Assembly: GCA_009746045.1 (NCBI GenBank)
Contig: RPFO01000436.1
Location: forward strand, 2,227,453 to 2,289,452
Length of the DNA stretch: 62,000 nucleotides
Source: Mesostigma viride
Taxonomy: Eukaryota > Streptophyta > Mesostigmatophyceae > Mesostigmatales > Mesostigmataceae
Direction of reading: 5' to 3'
This document shows, in pieces, positions 21,455 through 32,171 of this stretch (positions are counted from its first letter, which is position 1; every line of letters begins with the position of its first letter). The notes beneath the pieces are model-generated. The model was not told the DNA's origin and searched no databases. It was given only the letters and a program-made list of their open reading frames with translations. The position numbers were made by a program, and so were the translations under genes.

Positions 21455-21960
21455 AGGAGGACTTGTACCTCGGCATGCCACTTATCACCAGCACCATCAA
21501 GCAGCGGCGCCTGATGCTAGTAGGGCACTTAGCTCGCACCAACCAGGTAGACACCTCCCGTGGCCCCTCTGCAGGGCTGCGCCCCGCCCAACCGGGCCGG
21601 CACCTCCTCACGTAGGCCGGGCCCAGCCAGGTTAGACGCAGCAAGGCCCGCACCCAAAGAACAGCTAGTAGAGGACATGGGGAACCTAGGCCTCTCCGTG
21701 ATTTGGAAAAAGATGACTGGACAAGGCCATGCAAGTGGGCCCAGGTCATAGAGGACAACAACCCCCCTGCAGTGGGGAAGCGGCGCGTTTGCACATGTGG
21801 GCGGCATGCTAGACAAGACCCCTAGGGTCGTGAGCACCATAGATATAGAATAGGATTGTTTTGTAGATAGCCTGTACATAGCTTATAGATTTTTGCCTTT
21901 GCACCGTGTGCAGTTCTTGGACGTTTGGAATCATGGCATTAAATTAAAAAATTAAATCAT
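21455..21960 (+). mobile_element. Degenerate non-LTR retrotransposon 3' fragment
   Basis: Plus-strand remnants read QRRLMLVGHLARTNQVDTSR, then a frameshifted [17 protein letters not shown] tail, and end in an AT tail at 21937-21960. The fragment is related to that at 53756-54470. Confidence 0.6.
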
Positions 21961-22800
21961 AACATGCCTCCGTTGGGAGATCATGTAGCACATATTCCTT
22001 GATGGATGGGTGGAGTGGAAGGAGCCACGTAATCGAACTAACCTAACTCTAAGCTAGGCTAGTCTAGAAAAATCCTAACTACACTACTCATCAAAACGTC
22101 TCCTCCTCTTGCTTGGGGGGAGGTGGCTTGCCCACAGGGGCTGGCGTGTGAGCCTTGACAATCTTCGGCTGCCACCGCGTCTTGTTCTGCATGCATGGCA
22201 GTCCAAAGGAGGGAGAGATAGTGGATGCGGTGTTCAAACTCCAGGGTCTGGGACCACTAGGTCGTCCAGCAACATCTGGATGTAGTTCGTGACATGTTTC
22301 CCTACCCTTTTGGGGATGCCCTTGGGGCCAGGCCGGCCAGGTCAGAATATGCCGCCCTGGCTGGCCAAGCCGCTGGGGGCCTGCCAGACCAAGGGCGGTG
22401 TCAACCTGGTTGGTGCGAGCAAGGTGTCCTACAAATGCTATCCTACGCTGCCTAATCTCGCCCGAAATACGAGGCATACCCTGATACAAAGACTCTAATG
22501 ACGGGCGCTTGGAAAACCCTACGTTCAGGACCTGTCGGAGCATCCTGTAAACCGTGCCGTGGAGCTTAGCTGCCAGTGTGGGTGTGATTGTCCACGCCTC
22601 GGCGCCATACGTGAGCACCGTGAGGACGAGGACCTTGAAGAGCATGCGCTTGCGGTGCTCGCCCAGGCCCTTGGAGCGCCAGTAGGTGTTGAGCGAACGG
22701 AGCTAGCCTGGCCCAGGCCAGGCCGATGTGGGTGTCCACATCGTCTGCGGTGTCAGGGAGCCAACTCCCCAACAGTTTGAAGCGATCGTGGCGCATGGCT
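21940..22800 (-). pseudogene. 5'-truncated, frameshifted non-LTR retrotransposon (reverse transcriptase C-terminus)
   Basis: The minus-strand ORF 22645-22091 reads MLFKVLVLTVLTYGAEAW, then MPRISGEIRQRRIAFVGHLARTNQ, given here as separate motifs. This is the region after the reverse-transcriptase domain in RTE/Jockey-like elements (L-T-Y-G-A-E-A-W, then R..R-x-x-F-V-G-H). A second frame at 22796-22660 holds KLLGSWLPDTADDVDTHIGL, the segment normally just upstream, so one frameshift separates them. No endonuclease or catalytic YADD motif is left. The 3' end is an AT-rich tail at 21940-21962. Confidence 0.7.
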
Positions 22801-23880
22801 AACGTAATGACTGACTAGCTAGACCTTTTCAGTGGTTTTCCATTGGCGGGTATTTCCTCGTAAATGGTGGGAGAGCGATCGCAGCAATGGTGCTCACCAC
22901 TAGACACTCCCGGCCAGTTAGGCTCGAAATGACACGCCCTGATCAAGCAAGCTGTTTCCGGCACCACCGTCTAGGTCATCTCGTCGCTCTACACGTAAGC
23001 CAGCCATAATTTCAATGCACAAGGCTACACATTTCCATCTCCATTCATATTCATCATCCTGAACGACTCGAAAACGCGGACAAGATAACGGCAGGCTCGA
23101 TTGAGCTACCATGGTCCGGATTCTCCCGATTTCTGGCCTGCGCTGGTTGTCTCCTTGATATTAGACCGGTAGGATTGCGTGCACATCCATCCATCCATCC
23201 ATCTTATTAATTAATTAATTAGGAACATAACTCCGTTGGGAGTATATGTAGCACATATCCCAGAGAAGGGGCATACATTCTAAGCTACTTCCTGCAAGGG
23301 TGGGAATGTAAACGACACTTGCTCTAGGTGCACCAAGGGCACCTGCACCCCCATCCATCTCATTGCACCCACATGAACTTGCCGGATCGTATATCGTGCG
23401 ATCCGATTGCTACGTTGTGGCATGCCTCTGGCATGAAGGAGAAAGAGGGTCTCTGCCCTTTCTTCCTGTTGTGCACACGCAGGGATATGAAAGCACTCCG
23501 GTGCTCCGTGACTCCCCAACGGGAGCACGGGTTTAATTAATTAATTAATTAATGGCTCCAGCAGAGCTAATTGTTTGTGACTGCGTAGTTGGTATCTGCC
23601 TGTCATCAACGGCCAGCTCATTCATGTACCCGTCCATGCTCATCTATTAATTAATCAATTCATGAAACTCGTTCTCCCATTGGGGCGCCACGGAGTAGGA
23701 GAGTCACCGAGTATTAACCTACTGGTGCTCCTCCATGTACGCGTCCAGGAATAATTGTCTCCGTGCAATGTATACTGCATCTTCTTCCTTCAAGGCCATC
23801 AAGTCCATAACCCGCCTTGGACAAAGGAGCGATGGTTGAATAATTCACAAACGAACGCAGGTACAGGATGATGCACCACC
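22801..23880. other. Retroelement tails and unrecognised sequence
   Basis: Contains several short TTAA-tailed ends: 23200-23270, 23490-23555 (GTGACTCCCCAACGGGAGCA then TTAATTAA) and 23640-23700. No gene recognised. Confidence 0.5.
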
Positions 23881-23887
23881 TCCTAGC

Positions 23888-26800
23888 CTAGGAGGCGAGA
23901 GGAAGATACCACTCCTCAGTAAACCCGGCCTTGGCGCGTGCATCTGTGTTAAACGGAGGCTGCAGCCATCACAAACACAGCAGGACAATGCAAAACGAGT
24001 GATGCACCAGGAGCGCGCGAAAAGAGATGCCATGGCAAAGAAAATTTAGAAGAGGCCAGGAGACCTGTCAATCGATGTGTGTTCTTCGAGTACAGATACC
24101 CTGGGCAGCCCAGCAGGCTCTTAAATTCACACAAAATGACGAGGCAAGGGATGATTTGCGATAGATGAAATTGGAAACCAAGGAACAGACAGGCCCCTCG
24201 TGGACAGCGTACTAGTACCAGTAAAGAACCAGAACAACCCGCCAATGCGCATAGGGCCTCTAGCCCACCTTTCCATTACGAACTTGATTGACTAGTTAAC
24301 AGCACCTTTCCGTCCATATGTTGACTCCGACCATGTTGGCAGCGCGCCTCACCTTGAGCTTGCCCTTGAAATGGCTCCGCACAATCGCATGGAACGCTTC
24401 CACGGCAAAAGGGAGCTTGTCCCCCGCTGCCGCTGCATCCACACCACTTTGACCGACCGCGTCTGAAGCACCCTGGCCGTGCTGCCCGGCCTGTCCGTCC
24501 GCCTCCCTGGCAGCTCTGCTGGGATTCCCTTCGGCGCTGGCGTTGATCGACGGGGCTGCACCATCTGGTGCCGCGGCGTTGCCATGCAGACCCCAGCGCT
24601 GGGCAGCGTGATGCTCCCCATTTGTTGTGACTGGGGCAGGGCACGGGGACGGCGAAGTCAACGCTGACGCTACAGGTGAGATAACCACACATTGCCACAG
24701 GTGAAGCGACCACACATCGCTCCAGCAAATATTTTTTTATGATTGTGAAATTACCCATCAGGAAAATGGTAGCAGCAAGTGCACCATGGCACCACCGTGC
24801 CACCTGCACTGCAGCTCCGATGCCGTGCTATTCCCCTGGAGCGGGCACCCAACCCAGGGCTGTCCGAGTACGATTCCCAGTTCGGCCTGCTTGCTACAAT
24901 AAAGCCCGATTGAGATCTCTCCTCTGCTTTGCGAGGCAACCTCCTTTGAAAGGGGTTTGTTTCGGATCTTGTTGTCATGATCGATGATGCTGGTAGTGTT
25001 GTGATGATTATGGTTATGTTGTCATAATCGATGATGCTGGTAATGTTGTGATGATTATGGTTATGTTGTCATGATCGATGATGCTGGTAATGTTGTGATG
25101 ATTATGGTTATGTTGTCATGATCGATGATGCTGGTAACTGCGGGCACGCAACAGACAAGGCGCCGCCAACATCCTGTGGCTGAGTGTGGCAGTAGGCAGT
25201 AGGTATGGCCGCAATGTGACAAGCATGATTCTTCAACACACCCACGATATTAAGTGGGACAACTATTCCTTTCCTATTATACTACGCTCTGTCTGCAGAT
25301 CAGATATCCATGAATGTCTGCACCAAGCACCGCTGAGGAAGTTGGATGACAACAACCCTACACCAGCATACAAAGCATATTAGTGCAGCAGTCAGTCTGT
25401 ATACAAGTTGGTAACTAGATTAGGTAGATCTGGCCTCCCATGGTCCAAGCAACAGCCAGCAGGGATCAACGCACTCCGACGCCTAATACCATGAGCCCGA
25501 CCTGCTGGTTGCCAGAAAGCCCTTGCTGCTTTCAGGAAGCACATTCTCCGACCTTAAAGGTCTTTCGAAAGAAACAAAAGAAGCCTCCTCCCTGTCGCGG
25601 AGCTCTGGTGTTATTGCGCCCAAGTGGCCCCCAGTAAAATGGTTCCAGATACCTATAGAAACCTTCCAGGAAAAGCCCTCAAGGGCTTCGATAGCTTACG
25701 GGGCGTACAGGGCCAAAAGGGCTTCTCAGCTTCGCTACTACAGGTAATGAATCGTCAAGAGATTACAGGGCTATACGGTTACTGCATGTTACAGGGCTTT
25801 TCGGCTTACAGGGCTTACAAGGCTTCAATGGCTGCAATGGCAACAATGGCTTCTATGGCTTACATGGCTGATATGGCTTACAGGGCTTCAAAAGATTATA
25901 CGGCTTATATGGCTTACAAGGCTTCAATGGCTTATATGGCTCACAGGGCTTACAAGGCTTCAATGGCTTCAATGGCTTCAATGGCTTCAATGGCTTCAAT
26001 GGCTTCAATGGCTTCAATGGCTTCAATGGCTTCAATGGCTTCAATGGCTTCAATGGCTTCAATGGCTTCAATGGCTTCAATGGCTTCAATGGCTTCAATG
26101 GCTTCAATGGCTTCAATGGCTTCAATGGCTTGCAAGGCTTACTTGGCTTAAATGGCTTATATGGCTTACAAGGCTTCAAGGGCTTCTATGGCTTACAGGG
26201 CTTACAAGGATTCAATGGCTTCTATGGCTTACAGGGCTTACAGGGCTTACAGGGCTTACAAGGCATCCATGGCTTATATGGCTTATATGGCATATGTGGC
26301 TTACAAGGCTTCAATAGCTTATATGGCTTACAAGGCTTCAAGGGCTCCCAGGGCACTAAGGGTTCCCAAAACAAAAGGCCACTTCTCCACCACCACACAC
26401 ACCCGTTCCCTCGGCGGCGTCCCTCTGGCACAGGAACTTGAACCACTTGAGACCTGCTTCTACGTGGGTGATCTCCTCCTGTGGATGGATAGGGACGTGA
26501 GGGGGGGGAGGGAGTGGGTGCCAGCATTAGATCACAGCCAGACAACCATACACCGCGGCTGGCTGCTGGCATCCCTGGCCCATGGGCACCCCCACACCCA
26601 TGGGGAAAATTGCTGAGGGAAAATGAGCAGGGATAGGTCAGAAGGTTAGGGAGCCATGGCTCGGGAAGATGTGTAGGGAAGAAGAGATGAGAGAAGAGAA
26701 GAGATGGGAGATGCCGTGCGTGAAAGTTGTCAGAATGTACCCACCTACAAAAACCTCGTGCACTCGGAATGACGAGGGAGAGCAGCAAGCCCTGTCTTAC

Positions 26801-29800
26801 AAGGCGCAAGCACCGCGGGCCAAGAATGTGCCACCCACGCGCGACCTGAGGGTTATCGCAGGGACTTGGGACTACCCAGGGATATATTGGCACAACATGA
26901 AACAGAGGAATGCCAAGCGTTGTGTCGAGCTTTCATACTTAAACATGCATCAGTAGCAACCCAGGTCCAATGCCCTGGAGCTTTCCACAAACCCAAGCCC
27001 ACCAACTATTAGTTTCGCCCCTCATTTTCTTGCCAGAGATGACAGCCCAACCCCCGACATCCCCTACTTTTTTTCCTCTTTATTTTCATCCGTACTCTTT
27101 GCCTTCTCTTCCACTTCTTTTCACTCCCTAGGTCCCCTCCGTTTCCTTCCCTTGCCCCCCTCTTGTCCGCTTCAATTATCAGTTCTATCAGCAAAAAGCT
27201 GGGGCGTGATGCAGGTCTCAGAAGCAAAACAACATTTGGGGGGGCGTACTGGGTATATGACCAGCTCCAGCAGCGAGGCGGTCGCGTCGTCGCCCGCCGA
27301 GCGAAAACGGGAGACGGTCTGCGGGAGGATGTCCAACCCACGCGCCTGCAATACGGGGGAGGTGAGGAGGGGAAGATGTCGTTAGGACGAGCCGTGGGCG
27401 GGCACAAGCAAGACAAGCGGCAGCGGCAAGATGTCTAGAGCACACGCCTGCGAAGGGATGAGGGTGAAAAGAGGCAGGGAAGATTCAGTCAGGAAGGAGG
27501 GAGGGGAGGAGGGGAGGAGGGGAGGAGGGGAGGAGGGGAGGAGGGGAGGAGGGGAGGAGGGGAGGAGGGGAGGAGGGGAGGAGGGGAGGAGGGGAGGAGG
27601 GGAGGAGGGGAGGAGGGGAGGAGGGGAGGAGGGGAGGAGGGGAGGAGGGGAGGAGGGGAGGAGGGGAGGAGGGGAGGAGGGGAGGAGGGGAGTGGGGAGG
27701 AGGGGAGGAGGGGAGGGGAAGCTGCTCGTCATATTCCGTCGATTTACCAAACCTCATTTGCCCAGTTTGCAGTTGCTGCACTGTATTGACGTCGACCCTG
27801 CTTCAGGACGCCTCACTCCCCAAATGACCCCGACGCTTCTCGTGCACATGGTGCGGTGCTGTGTTGACGCCCTTCAAGGAGATGGCGCTGACGTCATGAG
27901 TGCCCTTGTGCAGTTGGACTACCGCAACTACCGCATAGCCTGCGGTGCCACGCCTTATGTGTCTACTCGGCAACGATGTGTGTTGTCTGGCCTCATGATG
28001 AGCCCTACGATGTGCGCTTGTGCTGTGCCGCTAAACGTATTTAGCGTGACCGACCACCGTGCGCACTGTGTTCGACCGCGGCACGCCATCTCATCCCATC
28101 ATCCCACAGGTCATGCGCTGTTGCCATCACCCCACCTCGTGCACGCAGTGCTCGATTGCCAGCCGCGCTCGCAGGTCGTTGGCCGTCTCCATCGCCGACT
28201 GCCACAGGCCGTCATGTGCCGGCAGCTGGTGGCACGGCCCCGGCAAACCCAGGCAAGGGGCCGCGCAAGGGCCGGGCAGGGGCAGGGAGGGCAACATGAG
28301 TGTAACACATAGCAGCCAGTAAAAACTTCGGATGCCTACTGTCATAGTAAACCGCAAAGAAAAGTGAAACAGGCAAACATCGAGACAAATGAGGAATCGC
28401 ATCCTGCTGTCCCCTCGTGGGTTGTGGGAACACACGATTAGGAGACTAGAAGCCAAGTGGTAGAATACCAGCGAATAGTAGATACCAAATACTAGTATAC
28501 ATGCGGATAGCGGCATGCACTGACATGGCCAAAATATAAATAGCCCCGTGCTATCAAGGGCCAACAAAGGACAGCGACCCGAGCACGCGGGTAGCCAAAC
28601 CTAGTCTAGACTGATGACGGCGGTACAGTGGTCAGAAGTGGAAGGCGACCAACACCACAAAACCCCTACCACATGTAGAAAACGGGCTGCCAAAGGACTC
28701 CCCTCAGAAAAAAGAAATTTGGGGGGAATTTCCCCTTACCTGCGTGTGTTCCTGTACCAGCCAGCGTTCTGCTCACACAGCCATAGGAAGCCTTGACCAA
28801 AACCTGAAGCTCTCCTCTAGTGCTAATGGAGCCAGGCTGGTAGGGGCAAGGCTCTACACTATATGCACGGTGCCCGTCCAAACATTGCCTTATCTCCGCG
28901 GGCAGACCTCGTCCTACGGCTTTGCAAGGCAAGCCCTTCGATTCGCACATCTGCCAGTGGTTGCGTAGCCTCGTGAGTGAACCGAGTGCACGCAGAGTGA
29001 TCGAGTGAACCGAGTGCACGCAGCATGACTGAGGAGCAATCAATTTGCACTTTTTCTTCGTCTTCTCCTTCTTACACAACATGTTTTATGAACTAGCCAG
29101 TGAATGCGAGCCAGCATACATCCCCACGACCTGAGAGATGACCCAACTTGTGCCATGTCTACGCTGCTGTGCCGACAGCATCCCTCCCCGTCGTGGGACC
29201 CCATTTGTTGTAACCACACGTCCGCCCTCTGCCAGCATACCTCCCCATAGTAGGACCCGATCTCTTTGAGTCGCTTCTCCAGCAGCAAGAAGTGCCGCCC
29301 CTCGTCGGCCGCCACCTTGACAAAGTCGTCAAAAAACTCGCGCGGCATGTCCCACTTCTGACCAAAGCGCACGATGATGTCCTGCAATATGGGTAAGCCA
29401 TGACACACACACACACACACAAAAGGGTTCCATTCCATGGGTTGTGAGTTTAGAAAGTGCTAGCGACATTGCCCACTTCTGGCACAAGCGCACAACAGTG
29501 TCCTGCATTACGGGTTGGCCATAGCACACACACAAACACACACACAAGCAAGCGCTCTACTTCGATGGGTTGTAGGTAGGTTTAGCACGATGCAGCAGCA
29601 CATTCCACTTCTGGCCAAAGCGGACTATGACGTCCTGCACGTGTGGCCATGTAAGAACACAATAAAATTACGGTAGTAGCAGTGATAGCACACGCAGACA
29701 CAGAGACTTGGGGAGTATGTGCCTAAAGCAGATGAGGATGTCTTGCAGGTGAGGCCGTAGCAGGGATAGCACACACAGTCGCCGTCACTTGAGGGGTTAG

Positions 29801-30127
29801 TTGCCTGTGACCAACATAAATTATGTGCCCTGCATGGGTGCTCATCCCTCGCCCACCCGCCCGCCCGCCCGCCCGCCCGCCCGCCCGCCCGCCCGCCTGC
29901 CCCCCCCCCCCCCCCCCTAAGAATGTCTCAAGTTTTGTCAAAAGCCGAAGGCTAACTAAAGAATTTAGAAGTCTTTTTTGTAAAAGCTGCTATTAATTCT
30001 TGTTCAATCCGCTTAGTTTTATTTTTCCGGAACATTTAACAAAGGCGCTAGGCGAATATTTGTTAAGTGCTCCATGAACCCCCCCGCGTAGCGTCTATGC
30101 CCCCCCCCCCCCCCCCCCCCCCCCCTT

Positions 30128-30190
<63 letters not shown>

Positions 30191-31442
30191 ACCCACCCAC
30201 CCACACCCCCACCCACCCACACCCACATGCGCGCGACCACACACACATACACACACAAACACACACACACATGGGTGCTTGAAGGATGGTGATTCCACTT
30301 CCGTTGCGTACCCCTGTGATGGGTTGACTTCTACTGGCTGAATGCAACGTGGCTTTGTGCATAGCAAGCGCTGCGGCGTGCACATTTCCACTCCAGCCCT
30401 GGGCTGCATTAGATGAGATGAGCGGCAGCGCACCTATTGCACAATAGCATAGCAGGTGTTCCCCCTCCCTGAGCCACTGACCCACCCCATAGGCTTCAGC
30501 ATATGAGTACATGCCTTGGAGATTGCAGTATGGTTGACATGATAAATAATATCATTTGGCAACCTGATCACATGACCCCCAGCATATATGGATGGGCATA
30601 TAAATAGGGGAAAGTGAGAAACAATTGTTATCCAAGGAGGCGGGGCGGCCGGGGGGGGAGTATGTGAGTTGAAGTTACAGACTAGGAAGAGAGCTGACTA
30701 GAAGCGTTCACTGCCTGGGCTGACACCTGAGGAGATGTTTAAGATTTTACGTTGGACATCTTGAAATGTAGCCCGAGCAGCATTAGCTTATCACGCGTTA
30801 TAGCAATGCAGACATCTGGAAGTAACAACATATTTGGCAATAGCCATAAATAGATATCGGTCCTTACCCATGACAGGTCGATGGCCCAGCTCTCAATGTG
30901 GACAAGGCTGTGGAGCATGGCTTTCCTGCTCGCCAAGGACCCTCCGCGGCCCCTGTTGCCCATGCTGCCGGAGGGTACAATGACGACCTGCGCCGTGGGG
31001 AGCAAGGAGTGACGTCATGGCATTCCCAACCAGTAAGATAAATGCCAAGTTTAAAGACAATGCTCTCAGGACGCTGCGTCGAAAATGCACACCCTCGCCG
31101 AGACTTCGCCGGGCACTTGAGGCAGATAGACGTGTCGACATAGCAGTGCTTCCCTGGCAAAGAAAAGGGACACCAGTGGTAGGTAATTGAGGGCATGGCG
31201 CTGTAAATTTGACTTACGGATGAATCCCTCCCCGGACGGTCAGGCGCCTCGATGATCGCTTCGCCCGCATTTCCAGCTTCGCTCACTCTCTTGCTCAGAT
31301 ACGGTTCTTTAATCAGACCATTCTGCCATAACCTGACAGTCTCAGCGCTGTAAGCCGCCTTCGTATGAGGATTCCCGCAAAGAAGCACCTTCAGCGCGGC
31401 TTCAACCAGTGTGTCTCCCTCCACCGGTGAGTCGTCCGTCAT
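23888..31442 (-). CDS. DUF455 ferritin-like protein, complete, 8 exons
   Basis: Exons: 31442-31218, 30987-30868, 29381-29241, 28225-28136, 27345-27250, 26478-26403, 24669-24353, 23959-23888. All introns are GT-AG and all phases agree, giving 378 residues from ATG to TAG. The family is recognised from RGGSLASRKAMLHSLVHIES (76-115), DMPREFFDDFVKVAADEGRH (126-145), LPAHDGLW (163-170), ARGLDILPQTVSRFRSAGDD (193-212), EEITHVEAGLKWFKFLC (225-241) and AFHAIVRSHFKGKLKPPFN. HIE at 105-107, E142-x-x-H145 and E226-x-x-H229 are the likely di-metal ligands of the ferritin-like fold. Bacterial members are about 270 residues; this one is longer because exon 7 carries a ~90-residue Ala/Gly/Gln-rich insert. 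Its biochemical role is unknown. It is transcribed divergently from MTR4. Confidence 0.85.
24967..25137. repeat. 47-bp tandem repeat (~3.6 units)
   Basis: The unit ATCGATGATGCTGGTAATGT plus TGTGATGATTATGGTTATGT is repeated with few changes. It lies within intron 6 of the DUF455 gene. Confidence 0.85.
25790..26345. repeat. 9-bp GGCTTCAAT-type minisatellite
   Basis: A perfect core at about 25955-26130 is flanked by degenerate GGCTTACAA and GGCTTATAT variants. Since 9 is divisible by 3, the plus strand gives Gly-x-y or Met-Ala-Ser repeats and the minus strand Lys-Pro-Leu or Glu-Ala-Ile repeats. It sits in intron 6 of the DUF455 gene, so these are probably not translated. Confidence 0.9.
27490..27718. 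repeat. AGGAGGGG octamer array
   Basis: About 28 near-perfect units in intron 4 of the DUF455 gene. The plus strand is pure purine with G4 potential; the gene's transcript carries the pyrimidine strand. Confidence 0.95.
29100..29760 (-). repeat. Decayed copies of DUF455 exon 3 edges
   Basis: Upstream of the real acceptor (29381) the intron contains acceptor-plus-exon-start copies near 29470-29505, 29608-29641 and, weaker, 29727-29750 (minus-strand pattern GCAGGAC..CGCTT..CAGAAGTGG). Downstream of the real donor are copies of the exon end near 29185-29215 (GGGTCCCACGACGGGGAG) and 29108-29140. Confidence 0.75.
29845..29918. repeat. (CCGC)n followed by a C homopolymer
   Basis: About 12 CGCC units, then about 18 C residues. 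In intron 2 of the DUF455 gene. Confidence 0.9.
30099..30210. repeat. Very long C homopolymer
   Basis: 27 C residues, TTT, then 62 uninterrupted C residues, followed by ACCC repeats. It lies in intron 2 of the DUF455 gene; on the transcript strand it is poly-G. Confidence 0.85.
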
Positions 31443-32171
31443 TTACACCACCTCAATTACGGGATGATTACAACTGGGACTCGCGAATTATACCTCGCAG
31501 ACCGTCAGAGTCGCATAATTAATGCCTCGGTAGTGCACGTGCAAATTGGCTTATCATGGTAAATTTCGGCCTGCCACACTTCGATAAGCGCCATCTGAAA
31601 GTGAAAGGGTCTGAGAAGAGGCATGACAAAATGGTCTAAAACAAGAAACACTTGCAAATTACGTGCGGCAACCTGGCGGCGATGATCATGAAATTTGCCA
31701 TTATCCGATCGACGTCATGACGACCATAATTACACAGAGCAGGCACAGAGCAATCATGGGTTTCGACGTCGAGAAGCAAGAGGAGACTCGGGAAAGTAAA
31801 ACTTTGCCCGCCTGGCGTCATCAGCAGCCAATGCTGCCATCCCCAGTTTCGTACGTACGGAAGATACGGAAACTGAAGTACAAAAGTACTAGAAGGACTA
31901 TTATGTCTAGTACCAGTCACATGTGCTGGATGGGGCGGGCGCAGCCCCCCCCCCTGTATATCACTTGCACATTTCTGCGCTGTTTGAAGTCATCAAATTA
32001 CTGGCGAAATGCAACATAATGGCGGTGCCAGGCATGAGTTTCGCGTAGGTAATGCTTTTTCGCTCACTTAGAAGCTCTGTATCCCATGATGTCAATCAAT
32101 AACTACAATACGGTCCCCAATCATGTCAACTAAGTAGCCTAGATTTGGCAGATGCTATAATATTGCCACGG
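31443..32171. promoter_or_regulatory. Divergent intergenic region between DUF455 and MTR4 genes
   Basis: 729 bp separates the two start codons, which point away from each other, so it must hold both promoters and 5' leaders. No TATA box or other defined element can be assigned confidently. A short C run occurs at 31948-31955. Confidence 0.55.

Noticed and set aside
25624-26441. Collagen-like Gly-x-y or Met-Ala-Ser repeat protein
   Set aside because: The pattern comes from a 9-bp minisatellite. The Gly-x-y frame is interrupted by stops upstream and lies within DUF455 intron 6.
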